This document shows, in pieces, positions 1 through 9,270 of a DNA stretch of 64,000 bases. The stretch spans positions 4,526,001 through 4,590,000 of the forward strand of contig JBHGNT010000018.1 in NCBI GenBank assembly GCA_043228905.1. The letters are read 5' to 3'. This DNA is from Azolla caroliniana. Taxonomy: Eukaryota; Polypodiophyta. Numbering within the stretch: the stretch's first letter is position 1; every line of letters starts with the position of its first letter. The notes beneath the pieces are model-generated. The model ran no database searches. It was given only the letters and a program-made list of their open reading frames with translations, and was not told the origin of the DNA. A program made the position numbers and the translations under genes.

Positions 1-190
1 AGTGGTAAGTCATTTACACTACCAACACTACATCTTGGGTTTGAAATCCAATTTTCTCATCTCTCTATTACTTCATAAATATCTCTAATTTCACTAGATG
101 CCACTGTGGAATGTAGGGGTTGAACCCATGACCACATGGTCTCCATTGGGCAACCTTACAAACTGAGCTACATCTCTCTCTTTCTCTCCC
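1..190 (-). repeat. tRNA-derived SINE-like sequence (partial)
   Basis: On the minus strand, about 175 down to 110, there is an RNA polymerase III A-box-like stretch (TAGCTCAGTTTGTAAGG) followed about 30 bases later by a B-box-like GGTTCAACCCC. These are the internal promoter elements of tRNA genes. The anticodon arm and acceptor stem do not fold as a tRNA, so this is read as a tRNA-derived SINE head with an unrelated body running left off the window. No target duplication can be seen because one end is missing. Confidence 0.45.
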
Positions 191-193
191 TTT

Positions 194-220
194 AGAAGAC
201 GTTAATATATCTTTCTTTCT

Positions 221-222
<2 letters not shown>
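194..222 (+). repeat. possible relic of LINE 3' tail
   Basis: The stretch agaagacgttaatatatc followed by (TTTC)n matches, with one or two changes, the 3' terminus of the LINE that ends at about 32525. It could be a severely 5'-truncated insertion of that family, or chance plus a simple repeat. No further LINE 3' UTR is visible upstream. Confidence 0.35.

Positions 223-253
<31 letters not shown>
223..253. repeat. (CT)n microsatellite
   Basis: An almost pure CT dinucleotide run directly follows the TTTC-type tail. It may have grown from that tail. Confidence 0.9.
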
Positions 254-255
<2 letters not shown>

Positions 256-740
256 AGCTCGTAAATAGAACCATAAAAACAACTCTAGTAAACTCTTCAG
301 ACAAAGACCATGTGATCTCAATCGAGATCCTATGGACTTTAAGAAGCCATGTGATGAAATGCCAATCTAAAAGGAGAATACGACACCTTCCAACTCTCAT
401 ATTTGGATCTCCTGGAGTGATAATATTTCTAAGGTTCATTACCTTTCTCTCTCTGTCAACCACTATTGTCAATGCATATGGCGTCGATTGTGTACAATTC
501 AATTTTCCACTTCAATAAAATTTGGTTTTACCTTTAATGCAATTGATAATGAAATTTTGTCTCAAATGAAATTGAACATCCCATACTTGGTGGATACATT
601 CCCACAAGGTTTTCTTGCAAAGTTTTCATTGGGAATGATCGGGTGATTCCCAACTACATGAGTGCACAAGGGCTAAACAACCAATGCCGTACAAACAAAT
701 AAACAAAGGATAAAGTGAGAGAAATTGGATACTCGGGTAG
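254..740. other. no gene seen
   Basis: A/T-rich flank of the gypsy insertion. I see no coding similarity, no terminal repeats and no RNA gene here. Confidence 0.6.
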
Positions 741-745
741 GCATT

Positions 746-860
746 TGTCAAGAACAGTACTAAGACAGAGAAGGAATTAGTACTAAAAGATGAGGATTAG
801 AACTAAGGGAGGTGTAGAACTCTCGAGAGAAGGAAAGAGTGAGTGAGTGAGTGAGTGAGT

Positions 861-896
<36 letters not shown>

Positions 897-1190
897 TGAT
901 AACAAAAGATATATATTATGTTAAGAGAATATACAATAGTAGCTAGGAGGCTTAAGACTGGCGTTGAACCGATTTGGTTCGAAATAATGCCTTGTGCCTC
1001 CTTTTATAGTGTTCTCAGGAGTACTCTTGAAGTTTCTAGAATGTTCCAGAGAAATTTGGAATATACATCAAATTTCTATAGTAAAACTTAAATGAAAATA
1101 ATATCCTTTGTATTACAACATATAGTATAATGGTCAAAAGCGCGCATGTAACATAAGGTCATGGGGTTCGAGTCTTGCCATATCATGACA
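746..1190 (-). repeat. gypsy 3' LTR
   Basis: The 3' LTR of the minus-strand element (445 bp). The boundary at 1190/1191 is fixed by the adjoining polypurine tract on the minus strand and by the gcatt target duplication on the outside. It contains a (GAGT)n(GA)n microsatellite at 837-892. Confidence 0.92.
1119..1180 (+). repeat. tRNA-like module inside gypsy LTR
   Basis: Plus-strand sequence with an A-box-like stretch (tagtataatggtcaaaag) and a B-box-like ggttcgagtc about 30 bases later. The same module is at 13795-13858 in the other LTR, so it belongs to the LTR and is antisense to the element. It is not a foldable tRNA gene. Confidence 0.5.
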
Positions 1191-1724
1191 CTATCCCCCC
1201 TTTAAAACGATGAGTGTCACAAGTCGTTTTGGATTGAGGACCCAATTTGTCTGGATATTGACGATGGAAGTCTTCATGAAGAGCACGAGCATTGGTCACA
1301 TTCTCTATTGGTTCCCAAGTATGCTCACTGGGACTATATCCTAGGTAATTGACTAAATAGTAGAGCTTGTTGTGAACAATCTTGGAATCGAGGATGGCGG
1401 CAACCTCATACTCAGGTCCATCTTCAAGTTCGATCGAGGGTGGAGGTTGTTTAATACGACATGGGATGGTGCTGTTTTGATAGGGTTCGAGGAGAGAACT
1501 ATGAAACACCGGATGTATCCGAAATTGTGGAGGTAGATCGAGACGAAAGACGACATCATTAAATTTTCCGATAATACGGAAAGGACCTAATCGCCGATAA
1601 TCCAACTTCTCGCATGGGGGAGTAGTCTTGATGTGTTGTCGTAGTAGCCATACCCAATCTCCAATGTTAAAACTGGATGGAAGCCGATGACGATCCGCGT
1701 AAACCTTGTGTGTTTGTTGAGCTT
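1183..1724 (-). pseudogene. gypsy integrase C-terminus and chromodomain
   Basis: Last segment of the gypsy polyprotein. It starts just after the copia insertion and reads through a GDWVWLL/YRRLGPFRI integrase tail (GPY-type module) and HPVFHSSLLEPY, then a chromodomain with the aromatic signature YEVAAILDSK...YLVNYLGYS...TWEP. Chromodomains of chromoviruses bind modified histone tails and steer integration. The frame ends with a TGA inside the first bases of the LTR, overlapping the polypurine tract. When the copia element and one TSD copy are removed, the frame joins the integrase part at 9271 without a break. Confidence 0.9.
1191..1203 (-). other. gypsy polypurine tract
   Basis: On the minus strand a run aaaggggggatag directly precedes the 3' LTR. 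It is the expected primer site for plus-strand DNA synthesis and confirms the element's orientation. Confidence 0.85.
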
Positions 1725-2171
1725 TGTAAAGAGTAATGTGCGGAAGCAAGTATGAAGACCGAACAGAAGGAAGAAAACTCAGGTTTAATGGAGAGCTTGA
1801 GCTTACGCAGTATACGCGGGAGAGACAGAGAGAGTGATAGAGAAAAAACACAAGAACTATATTCAAAAAACTCTATTCACCATTCTCTATACATATGTGT
1901 GTTCAATGAACACTTTTATACAAGTCCTAGAAGGACTGACCGAAGTATTGACAATACTTCAATGCTCACTAAGAGCTCCTACACTAACTCCCAAATATAT
2001 TCCTCATGGAATATCTTTCCTAACGGCCTCCCGGTTTACGCACCGATCCGGCCCTACCTACGCACCGATCTGCGTACTGGTTTACGCATTCGGCCTAACC
2101 GATCGGTCCCAACCGATCCGGTCCTCGGCTTCTTCAGTCGATCCGGCCGATGTTGAGCTTGTCTCTCAACA
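1725..2171 (-). repeat. copia 3' LTR (nested element)
   Basis: Starts with TGTAAAGAG and ends with CTCAACA on the plus strand. The polypurine tract lies immediately to its right, so it is the 3' LTR of a minus-strand element. Confidence 0.94.
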
Positions 2172-2180
2172 CTCCCCCTC
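2172..2180 (-). other. copia polypurine tract
   Basis: Plus strand ctccccctc, i.e. gagggggag on the coding strand, directly beside the 3' LTR. The pol frame reads straight through it. Confidence 0.8.
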
Positions 2181-5100
2181 AAGCTCAACTTGAGGCTCTT
2201 CGGGATCTTCGGGCTCACAACTCCGGTTCCTCCTGGCTTCACGCCTCGCTCGTGCTCCACGACCTGTTCGACTCCGCGCGCTTCGACCCTTCTGGTCGGC
2301 TTGTCTGCTCATGTGGCCCTCATCAACTCTTCTGCTGTTGCGGTGTTGACGCTTCTTCTGCTGCCTTTTCTTCCGCTTGGGCCTCGGTTGATTTAGCGTG
2401 TCTGAATCAAAAATCCGAACCGACTCGGCTACCTCTGATCGGTTTTCTGTCTCGTCCGAGTTGGCTGTCTCCAACTCGTCTTCGGTCTTTTCGCTCTCGG
2501 TGGTGTCATCTTCCCCATGCGTGGTTGGCTTCGGCTCTCTCCTTCGGTTGCTCCCCTTCTGTCCTCTTCCGAACTTTTCCGCGGGTCCGCCCTCAGCTTC
2601 TTCAGCTGATCCGAAGTCGAACTCGACAACCGAGTCAACCGACTCGGTGGTGTCGCGGTCTCCGCTCCTTTCCTGCTGCCTTGCTTGGTCGTTCGGGATT
2701 GTTCTCCCCCTCAAGTTTGGCACTTCGAGGTGACGCAATCCGAGCGCACCTGAGAATTGCCGCAACTTGTCCAGACCAAGAGGCTTGGTGAAGATGTCGG
2801 CAGTCTGCCGATCCGTTGGAACGTACTGAAGTTCGACTTCACCGGAAAGGACACGCTCACAGACAAAATGGTAGTGCACCTCAATGTGCTTGGTCCGTGC
2901 GTGGAAGACGTGGTTCTTCGCGAGTTGGATGCTGTTGAGGTTGTCGCAGTAGATCGTCGTTGGATCGGACACCTCCTCTTGCAGGTCCTTAAGTAGCCGC
3001 TTCAACCATATGGCTTCGCATGTCGCGATAGCCGCTCCTCGGTACTCAGCTTTGGTGCTCGATAGTGCAACTGTCGGTTGCTTCTTACTGCTCCACGCGA
3101 TCGCGGCACTCCTGAGGGAGAACACGTATCCAGACGTGGATCGGCGATCGGCGGCGTTGCCAGCCCAATCAACATCGGTGTAGCCGACTAACTGCACGGC
3201 TGCACCGGTCCGATATAGCAGTCCCCGGTCCTTAGTGCCGTTGACATACCGAAGTATGCATTGCGCACATTGAAGGTGCTCCTCGGTAGGTCGCGCCATG
3301 AACTGACTGATCACTCCGACCGGATAACTGAGGTCGGGTCGGGTGATGGTCAAGTATATGAGGCTTTCGACAATTTGTCGGAACCTCGTCGGGTCGCATA
3401 CCTTTCCCGTATCGGGACGAAGCTTGACGGTTCTGTCCAGAGGAGTCGAGACGGACTTACAGTCGGCCATCCCGAATTTGAAGAGCATACTCAGCACGTA
3501 ATGACGTTGGCTGATCAATATGCCTTCGGGGGTACGGATCACTTCGATCCCGAGGAAGTAATGAAGGTCCCCCAAATCCTTCATGTCGAACGATGCCGCA
3601 AGTTGGAGCTTCACGCGGTCGATTTCACCGAGGTCGGCGCCGGTGATGACCAAGTCATCAACATATAGTAAAATACTAACCGGTCCGAGTCGACCTTTCC
3701 GGATGAACAGGGAAGAGTCCGATTTTGACGTGACGAAGCCCATCCGACGCAGTTGTTGCGTGATCTTCGCGTTCCAGGCACGCGGGGCTTGCTTCAGTCC
3801 GTAAAGGGACTTCTTCAGTCGGCATACTACCGAGGAGTTTGTTCCGGAGTGAAATCCGGGGGGCTGTACCATGTACACTTGTTCCTCAAGGTCACCTTGC
3901 AGGAACGCATTCTTTACATCCATCTGATGTAAGTGCCACCCTTTCGCCGCAGCTACAACGAGCAAAACACGGACGGTCGTCATTTTCGCGACCGACGCAA
4001 ATGTCTCATCGTAGTCGATGCCATGTTTCTACGCGTAGCCCTTTGCCACTAGCCGAGCCTTGTACCGGTTGACCGAGCCATTGGTGTTGTACTTGACCTT
4101 GTACACCCACCTACACCCGATCGGTTTTACCCTTGTTGGTGCGCCAACCAGGTCCCAGGTCTCGTTCTCCGCCAATGCGTGCATCTCTTCCTCCATCGCA
4201 GCACGCCAATTCGCGTCTTTAGCCGCTTCTGCGTAGCTCTCCGGCTCACGCACTTTCGCTACACGGGTCATGTACGCATAATGATGCGCCATGTACTCGT
4301 TGTATCTGAACCGCAAAACAGGGTTCTTCTGGCGGGTAGATCGGCATAATCTAGCATTAGCCGATGTCGAGGCCTTCTCGGTCGACGCAGACTTCACCTT
4401 TAAAGACCCGTCACCGGTTCCCTCGGAGTCGGACTCGCGTCGGTCTGACTCGTTCCTATCTGTGCCGGAATCCGACACCTTCTTCTTCCCTTTCTCTTTG
4501 CGTGTAAGCCGTCTCCTCGGCTTCCTGCGCGGGGAATGCACGACCGAGTCTCCACTACTCGCCGGCTCTTCATCGGACTGGTCGTACCGACTCAGTCGTC
4601 CAATCAGTCCACTCGGTCCACTTAAACGGAGTGAAATCGGACTCTCTTCGCGGGTCTCGATTTCGGGCTCATCCGGAGGCATCTCGGCCTCTCTGACCTC
4701 ATCGTCAGAGCTTGGATTGGAGTCGGGGTTTGGAGTCGGGGGCTGGTACCAGGACGCGGACTCGTCAAACACAACGTCGCGGCTGACACGCGCTTGTTTG
4801 GTGCGAGGGTTATAACACTTATAACCCTTCTGCTCGTTCGAGTAACCGACCAAGATGCATTTCTCAGCCTTTGCGTCCAGCTTCCTCATTTTCTCCTTCG
4901 GTACATGCACATACGCAATGCTACAGAACACCCTCAAGTGTCGCAAGTTCGGCTTCGTTCCGAAATATAGCTCGTGTGCCGACACTTTGTCTCCGATCTG
5001 GTTCTGGATGTATACCGCGGTCCTTACCGCCACGGCCCAATAGAACTTGGGCAAGCTCTTCTCCTCCAGCATTGCCCGTGCCGCTTCCACAATCGACCGA

Positions 5101-5956
5101 TTCTTCCTCTCGGCCATGCCGTTCTGCTTCGGTGTGTATCTACAACTGAATTCGTGCCGAATTCCCATTTGTTGTAGATAACCGTTGAATTGACCAGAAA
5201 AGTACTCTTTCCCGCCATCCGACCGCAGGCACTTGATCTTTCGTCCCGTTTCCGTTTCCACGAACCCTTTGAGGTCCCGGAAATAGTCGAAGACTTCGCT
5301 CTTCCTCTCAATGAGGTAGATCCACGTGTGCCGCGTGTGGTCGTCGATGAAGGAGACGAAATATCGGCTCCCGCCAAGACTAACGTTTTGTGCCGGCCCC
5401 CATACATCGGAGTGTATAAGGTCGAGCTTGTTCCGGCTCCGGTTTCGCTCGTTGGGGAAAGGAAGTCAGTGTTGCTTCCCGAGCTGGCAGGCTTCACAAA
5501 TTTGTGCCTTTCGGCCACTAAATTTGGGCAATCCTAACACTACCTGTTTCGATTGCAAATCTTGAAGCCGCTGGTAGTTGACGTGGCCTATCCGCTTGTG
5601 CCACAAGTTGATGTCCGACTCGGATTTTTGTCCCTTCGCGAACATTGCGGTGCCGCCGTCAGTGGAATCGAGGATGAACATCCTCCGTCTTTGCGCCCTT
5701 GCGCAATCACACAACCGTCCTCCTCAATGAAGCACCCGAGGTGTGTAAACCGAACCTCCATCCCTTGGTCGACGATCTGTCCGACTGAGACCAAGTTCTT
5801 CGTGATTGTCGGAACGTGCAACACGTTCATGAGTTTCCCTTTCTGCCCGACATGGCTAAGGGGAACTTCTCCGACATTCGCGATCGGATGCGGAGTGTCG
5901 TCTCCAATTGCGACTACTCCAGGTTGTATCGGTTTTTCATGGTACGAGAACCACTC

Positions 5957-6741
5957 CTTATTGACAGGAACCCAACGTTCCTTATGCGCAACGCTCGACC
6001 ACAACCGAGCTTCTTTTCATACACAGAAAACGGGAAATAAAACACGACACAGAGAAGAGAAATGGTACACAGGAGGTTTACGTGGAAAACCCCAAACTAG
6101 GAGAAAAAACCACGGCAGCCCACGGGCTGCAAACTGTCACTATGTATGAATGTACAAAACAGTGAGTACACTGAGGCAACGACCTCGAACTCACGATCTT
6201 CGCCACAGGCGGCGGTTACAACAGAGGCAACGACCTCGTCTCTCTCTCTCTCTCTGTGTACAGTTACGCGCTCTCTCTTCTTCTTGCACCAACAAGGAAG
6301 AATGACAACAACTACAACAACATTATTAGTTTGCCCTAAGTCATATTTATACTAATATGACTTTTCGGCTATTTACAAATATAGCCACAATGGGCTCTCA
6401 GAAACATATTTACGAATATGTCTCTTCCTCCGGTTCATACCGGGCCTGCACCATCCGGCTCTCCGTAGCCGGGTACTCCTCATCCGGTTCATACCAGGCC
6501 TGCATCATCCGGCTCTCCGTAGCCGGGTACTCCTCATCCGGTTCATACCGGGCCTGCACCATCCGGCTCTCCGTAGCCGGGTACTCCTCATCCGGTTCAC
6601 ACCGGGTCTGTATCATCCGGCTCTCTGTAGCCGGGTACTCCTCATCCGGTTCACACTCGGCCTATCGGCCTCGGCCGAGTTTGTTCGTCGGCACTGTTCT
6701 TCTCCCTTCCCATCCGGAGGGACCTGTCTCCCAACACTTAT
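5957..6741. mobile_element. solo LTR with TSD cttat
   Basis: A 775 bp block (5962-6736) starting TGACAGG and ending CCCAACA, flanked by cttat at 5957-5961 and 6737-6741. Taking it out with one TSD copy rejoins the copia protease reading (HMTSHK then EWFSYHE). Its middle is similar, in reverse orientation, to the LTRs of the copia at 51632-56894, including the stretch around ccctaagtcatatttatac, but the ends are diverged, so it is a relative rather than the same family. No internal region remains: it arose by LTR-LTR recombination. Confidence 0.92.
6425..6660. repeat. 54 bp tandem repeat inside solo LTR
   Basis: About four and a third copies of a 54 bp unit rich in ccggttcata and ccggctct. 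The units are nearly identical and occur only in this LTR, not in the related LTRs at 51632 and 56322. Such arrays in LTR U3 regions often hold enhancer-like motifs. Confidence 0.9.
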
Positions 6742-7444
6742 GACTCGTCATGTGGTTTGACGCGCTGAAGTCTACGTACCACACCTCGTCTGATCTCGGG
6801 GTGGTCCGTTTCATTGAGTTTGCTTCGTGTCTCGTCACGAAGACAGACCCTTCTCCGGCTCTCCCGGAGTCTTCGGCGTAGTGCAATCGTTGCCGATTTC
6901 CCTTGTCGGTATGTCCGGAGCCGTTTCCGGAACTAGTTCTCTCCGAATCGGCGTGCTTCTTCCAGTTCTCACTTTCCCTGTGGCCTTTCTTGCCACAGTA
7001 CCAGCACTCCGCGATGGCCTTCCCTTGCCGGTTCTCATCGCTTCGACTCCCCCTGTTTCCGGAGGGTCCGGAGTTGCTGTCGGCATCACTTCGGTGCCTT
7101 CTTCCTTGATCTCGTCGGCCGCCTCCATTGCGCGCCGACTCGCCTCGTCCTCCACGTCCACGGGGCCTATCTCCCTCCGTGTACATCATTTTGTTGTCGG
7201 TGTGCGTGCTTGTAGATGCACCCGCGTGGGTTCTCCTCTACCAGGAGCATTGATTGTAAGTCGAAAAAGGACGACGTATTCTCCCGGGTACACACAGCCG
7301 TTCGGAACGCTCCGAACTTCGACGCCAAACCTCTGAGATATATCTGGACCATCTCGCTCTCCTCGATGTTCACCTCTATGGAGGCGAGGGAGTCGTAGAT
7401 ATCCTTGATCTTCGAGGTATAGTCCGCTGTCGTGAAGGATTTGC

Positions 7445-7700
7445 TTCACGATATAAAAATAAATTTAAATATTGAATTCAATAATATTTCAAACACTTGA
7501 ACCCACAACCTTATAAACCAAGCACAATGTATATACAACTAGGGTAGGCTATTTGTTTTTAGAAATGTTGTCAAGAATGTGCTTTACTATATAAGAATAA
7601 ACTTAAATCTTGTATTAAGTAAAATCGAGGGACTTGAACCCTCAACCTTGTATATCAAGCACAAACCATACACCACTAAGCTAGGTTATTTGTTTCAGGG
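7445..7700 (-). repeat. tandem pair of tRNA-like units
   Basis: Two similar units of about 120 bp in tandem, both on the minus strand. Each has an A-box-like and a B-box-like motif. The unit at about 7625-7690 is best preserved: TAGCTTAGTGGTGTATG, a possible 5 bp anticodon stem with a 7-base loop, and a perfect T-arm (GAGGG/CCCTC around TTCAAGT). The acceptor stem is not conserved. They lie within the solo LTR. Confidence 0.6.
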
Positions 7701-7933
7701 TTATATCCATCATTATACTTATCCCAATACATGGGAGCTCAAATGAGCATGATGGTTATCATGCATCACATGCAATGCATGTGCGCCAAATGGCGATCAT
7801 GCATTAGATGTAACTCATGCATTACATGCATGACATTACCATATGCATGGAAATACTTATAAAAAGAGGGGAAAGGAAAACAAAAGGGAATCAAGAGAGA
7901 GTGAAAAAAAATAATACAATCAATTGAAGAAGA

Positions 7934-7989
7934 CTAGCTCATTGGGTGGAGAACCTCTCGTTTCGAAGTTGAGGTCGAGGGTTCAAATC
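7934..7989 (+). repeat. third tRNA-like motif, opposite strand
   Basis: Plus-strand TAGCTCATTGGGTGGAG and GGGTTCAAATC spaced as A and B boxes of a tRNA gene. No complete cloverleaf can be drawn. Confidence 0.4.
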
Positions 7990-8187
7990 AAGGGTCGGTA
8001 TTGAAAAGATTCATCTTGCGATCAAGGATTGTAAAGTTGGTAAAATATTATATTTTTAATATACATCATGTTTATATCATATACTCTTGTTCTTTGAATC
8101 ATACTTTGTCTCAATCTTCTTTCTAGAATCATACTTTGTCTCAATCTTCTTTCTTGAATCATACATTGTCTCTATCTTTTATCTATG

Positions 8188-8191
8188 CTCG

Positions 8192-8223
<32 letters not shown>

Positions 8224-8246
8224 TCACACACACACACACATTACTT
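8188..8246. repeat. (CT)n(CA)n microsatellite
   Basis: Simple CT then CA repeat within the solo LTR. Confidence 0.9.
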
Positions 8247-8806
8247 GTAACTCTTCATCTTACTATCCTTAACCATTCTATCATCACCATACAAGCCTTA
8301 TTAAACTTAAGTTTCTTCAACTCCCCTTAACCTTAGTCCCCGCGACTTCGCCGCACGAACCACAACTACCCCGACACCGCCACCGACAAGTCGCGTTGTC
8401 GTAGGTTGTTCAACTCCTGTCGGAACTGAAGCTTCCTGGCTGTGGTGCTCGCGGCGAAAATCTTCTTCAGATTTTCCCACGCACCCTTCGGCGTCTTTGC
8501 ATCTCGAACATAGCTCAATAGCTGTTCGCCCACACACGACGCGAAGCAGTATAATACCCTGCTCGCCGATTGCTCCCACGACGGGAAGTCTCTGTGTGTC
8601 GATTTAGGTGCTACGTCATTAGCTCCTTCGACATAACTCCAGTAGCCGTGCCCGAGCAGGTACTGGTGCATCTTGTAGGACCAAGACGCGTAGTTGGTTT
8701 TGTCGAGCTTCTCTGTTGGAAGCGAGCTCGCCATGCCTCTATCCATCGTTCTTCTTGTTCTTCTTCGTCAAGCTGTGTCGGCTGCAGAGAGGTTCTCAAC
8801 CCTCGC

Positions 8807-8818
8807 GCTCTGATACCA
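8807..8818 (-). other. copia primer binding site
   Basis: On the minus strand TGGTATCAGAGC adjoins the 5' LTR end. It is complementary to the 3' end of initiator tRNA-Met, the usual copia primer. Confidence 0.9.
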
Positions 8819-9265
8819 TGTAAAGAGTAACGTGCGGAAGCAAGTATGAAGACCGAACAGAAGGAAGAAAACTCAAGTTTAATGGAGAGCTTGAGCTTAC
8901 GCAGTATACGCGGGAGAGACAGAGAGAGTGATAGAGAAAAAACACAAGAACTATATTCAAAAAACTCTATTCACCATTCTCTATACATATGTGTGTTCAA
9001 TGAACACTTTTATACAAGTCCTAGAAGGACTGACCGAAGTACTGACAATACTTCAATGCTCACTAAGAGCTCCTACACTAACTCCCAAATATATTCCTCA
9101 TGGAATATCTTTCCTAACGGCCTCCCGGTTTACGCACCGATCCGGCCCTACCTACGCACCTGTCTACGTACCGGTTTATGCATTCGGCCTAACCGATCGA
9201 TCCCAACCGATCCGGTCCTCGGTTTCTTCAGCCGATCCGGCCGATGTTGAGCTTGTCTCTCAACA
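8819..9265 (-). repeat. copia 5' LTR (nested element)
   Basis: The 447 bp partner of 1725-2171, with the primer site on its inner side and TSD agctt on its outer side. Confidence 0.94.
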
Positions 9266-9270
9266 AGCTT

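Larger units (their letters stand above)
2166..6829 (-). pseudogene. copia pol (protease-integrase-RT-RNase H), broken
   Basis: The protease site is degenerate (FSASNHMT, lacking the canonical DSGA) and is split by the solo LTR at 5962-6736. Then come the integrase zinc region (H..H near WHKRIGH, CEAC), DDE core with RSDGGKEY and KQNGMAERKN, the RT (VKNAFLQGDLEEQVYM, YVDDLVI) and RNase H (TDVDWAGNAADRRSTSGY). TGA interrupts at 5466-5468 and TAG at 4029-4031, both in frame, and a frameshift lies between about 5600 and 5714. After RNase H the frame continues for about 190 residues, acidic then strongly basic (RPKRKKRQQKKRQ), and stops with the first bases of the LTR (TGA at 2166-2168). That tail is unusually long for copia pol. 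Confidence 0.92.
7424..8380 (+). mobile_element. solo LTR with 4 bp TSD ccgc
   Basis: A 949 bp block (7428-8376) with inverted ends TGTCG...CGACA, flanked by ccgc at 7424-7427 and 8377-8380. The host gag frame becomes continuous when it is removed. A TATA-like cttataaaaag at about 7857 suggests plus-strand transcription. It holds tRNA-like units and a CA microsatellite and lacks any coding or primer-site sequence. No second copy exists in this window, so the family is unidentified. Confidence 0.85.
6830..8746 (-). pseudogene. copia gag, split by a solo LTR
   Basis: The N-terminal half reads from an ATG at 8746 (MDRGMASSLPTEKLD, then WSYKMHQYLLGHGYW). The solo LTR at 7428-8376 interrupts it. 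Joining the flanks through one ccgc copy restores DLSV-ADYTSKIKD exactly. Downstream is a zinc knuckle CWYCGKKGHRESEN near 7020, whose fourth ligand is Asn in place of Cys. A frameshift near 7180 separates the capsid-like part from the basic RGRGG/zinc-knuckle part. Confidence 0.88.
1725..9265 (-). mobile_element. Ty1/copia element nested in gypsy
   Basis: Full-length copia on the minus strand with 447 bp LTRs at 1725-2171 and 8819-9265 and a perfect TSD agctt (1720-1724 and 9266-9270). An initiator-Met-type primer binding site adjoins the right LTR and a polypurine tract adjoins the left one. It landed in the gypsy integrase frame. It then received two solo LTRs (5962-6736, 7428-8376). By eye the two LTRs differ at roughly a dozen positions. 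Gag and pol carry premature stops and frameshifts, so it is no longer autonomous. Confidence 0.96.

Noticed and set aside
2150-2791. 213-codon open frame on the plus strand
   Set aside because: Antisense shadow of the copia pol C-terminal extension. No domain, and it begins inside an LTR.
6425-6660. CRISPR-like regular repeats
   Set aside because: The 54 bp units are contiguous with no unique spacers, and they sit in an LTR of a plant genome.
7625-7690. genuine tRNA gene
   Set aside because: The T-arm and boxes are good but there is no acceptor stem, and a duplicated copy lies beside it inside an LTR. Read as a tRNA-derived repeat.
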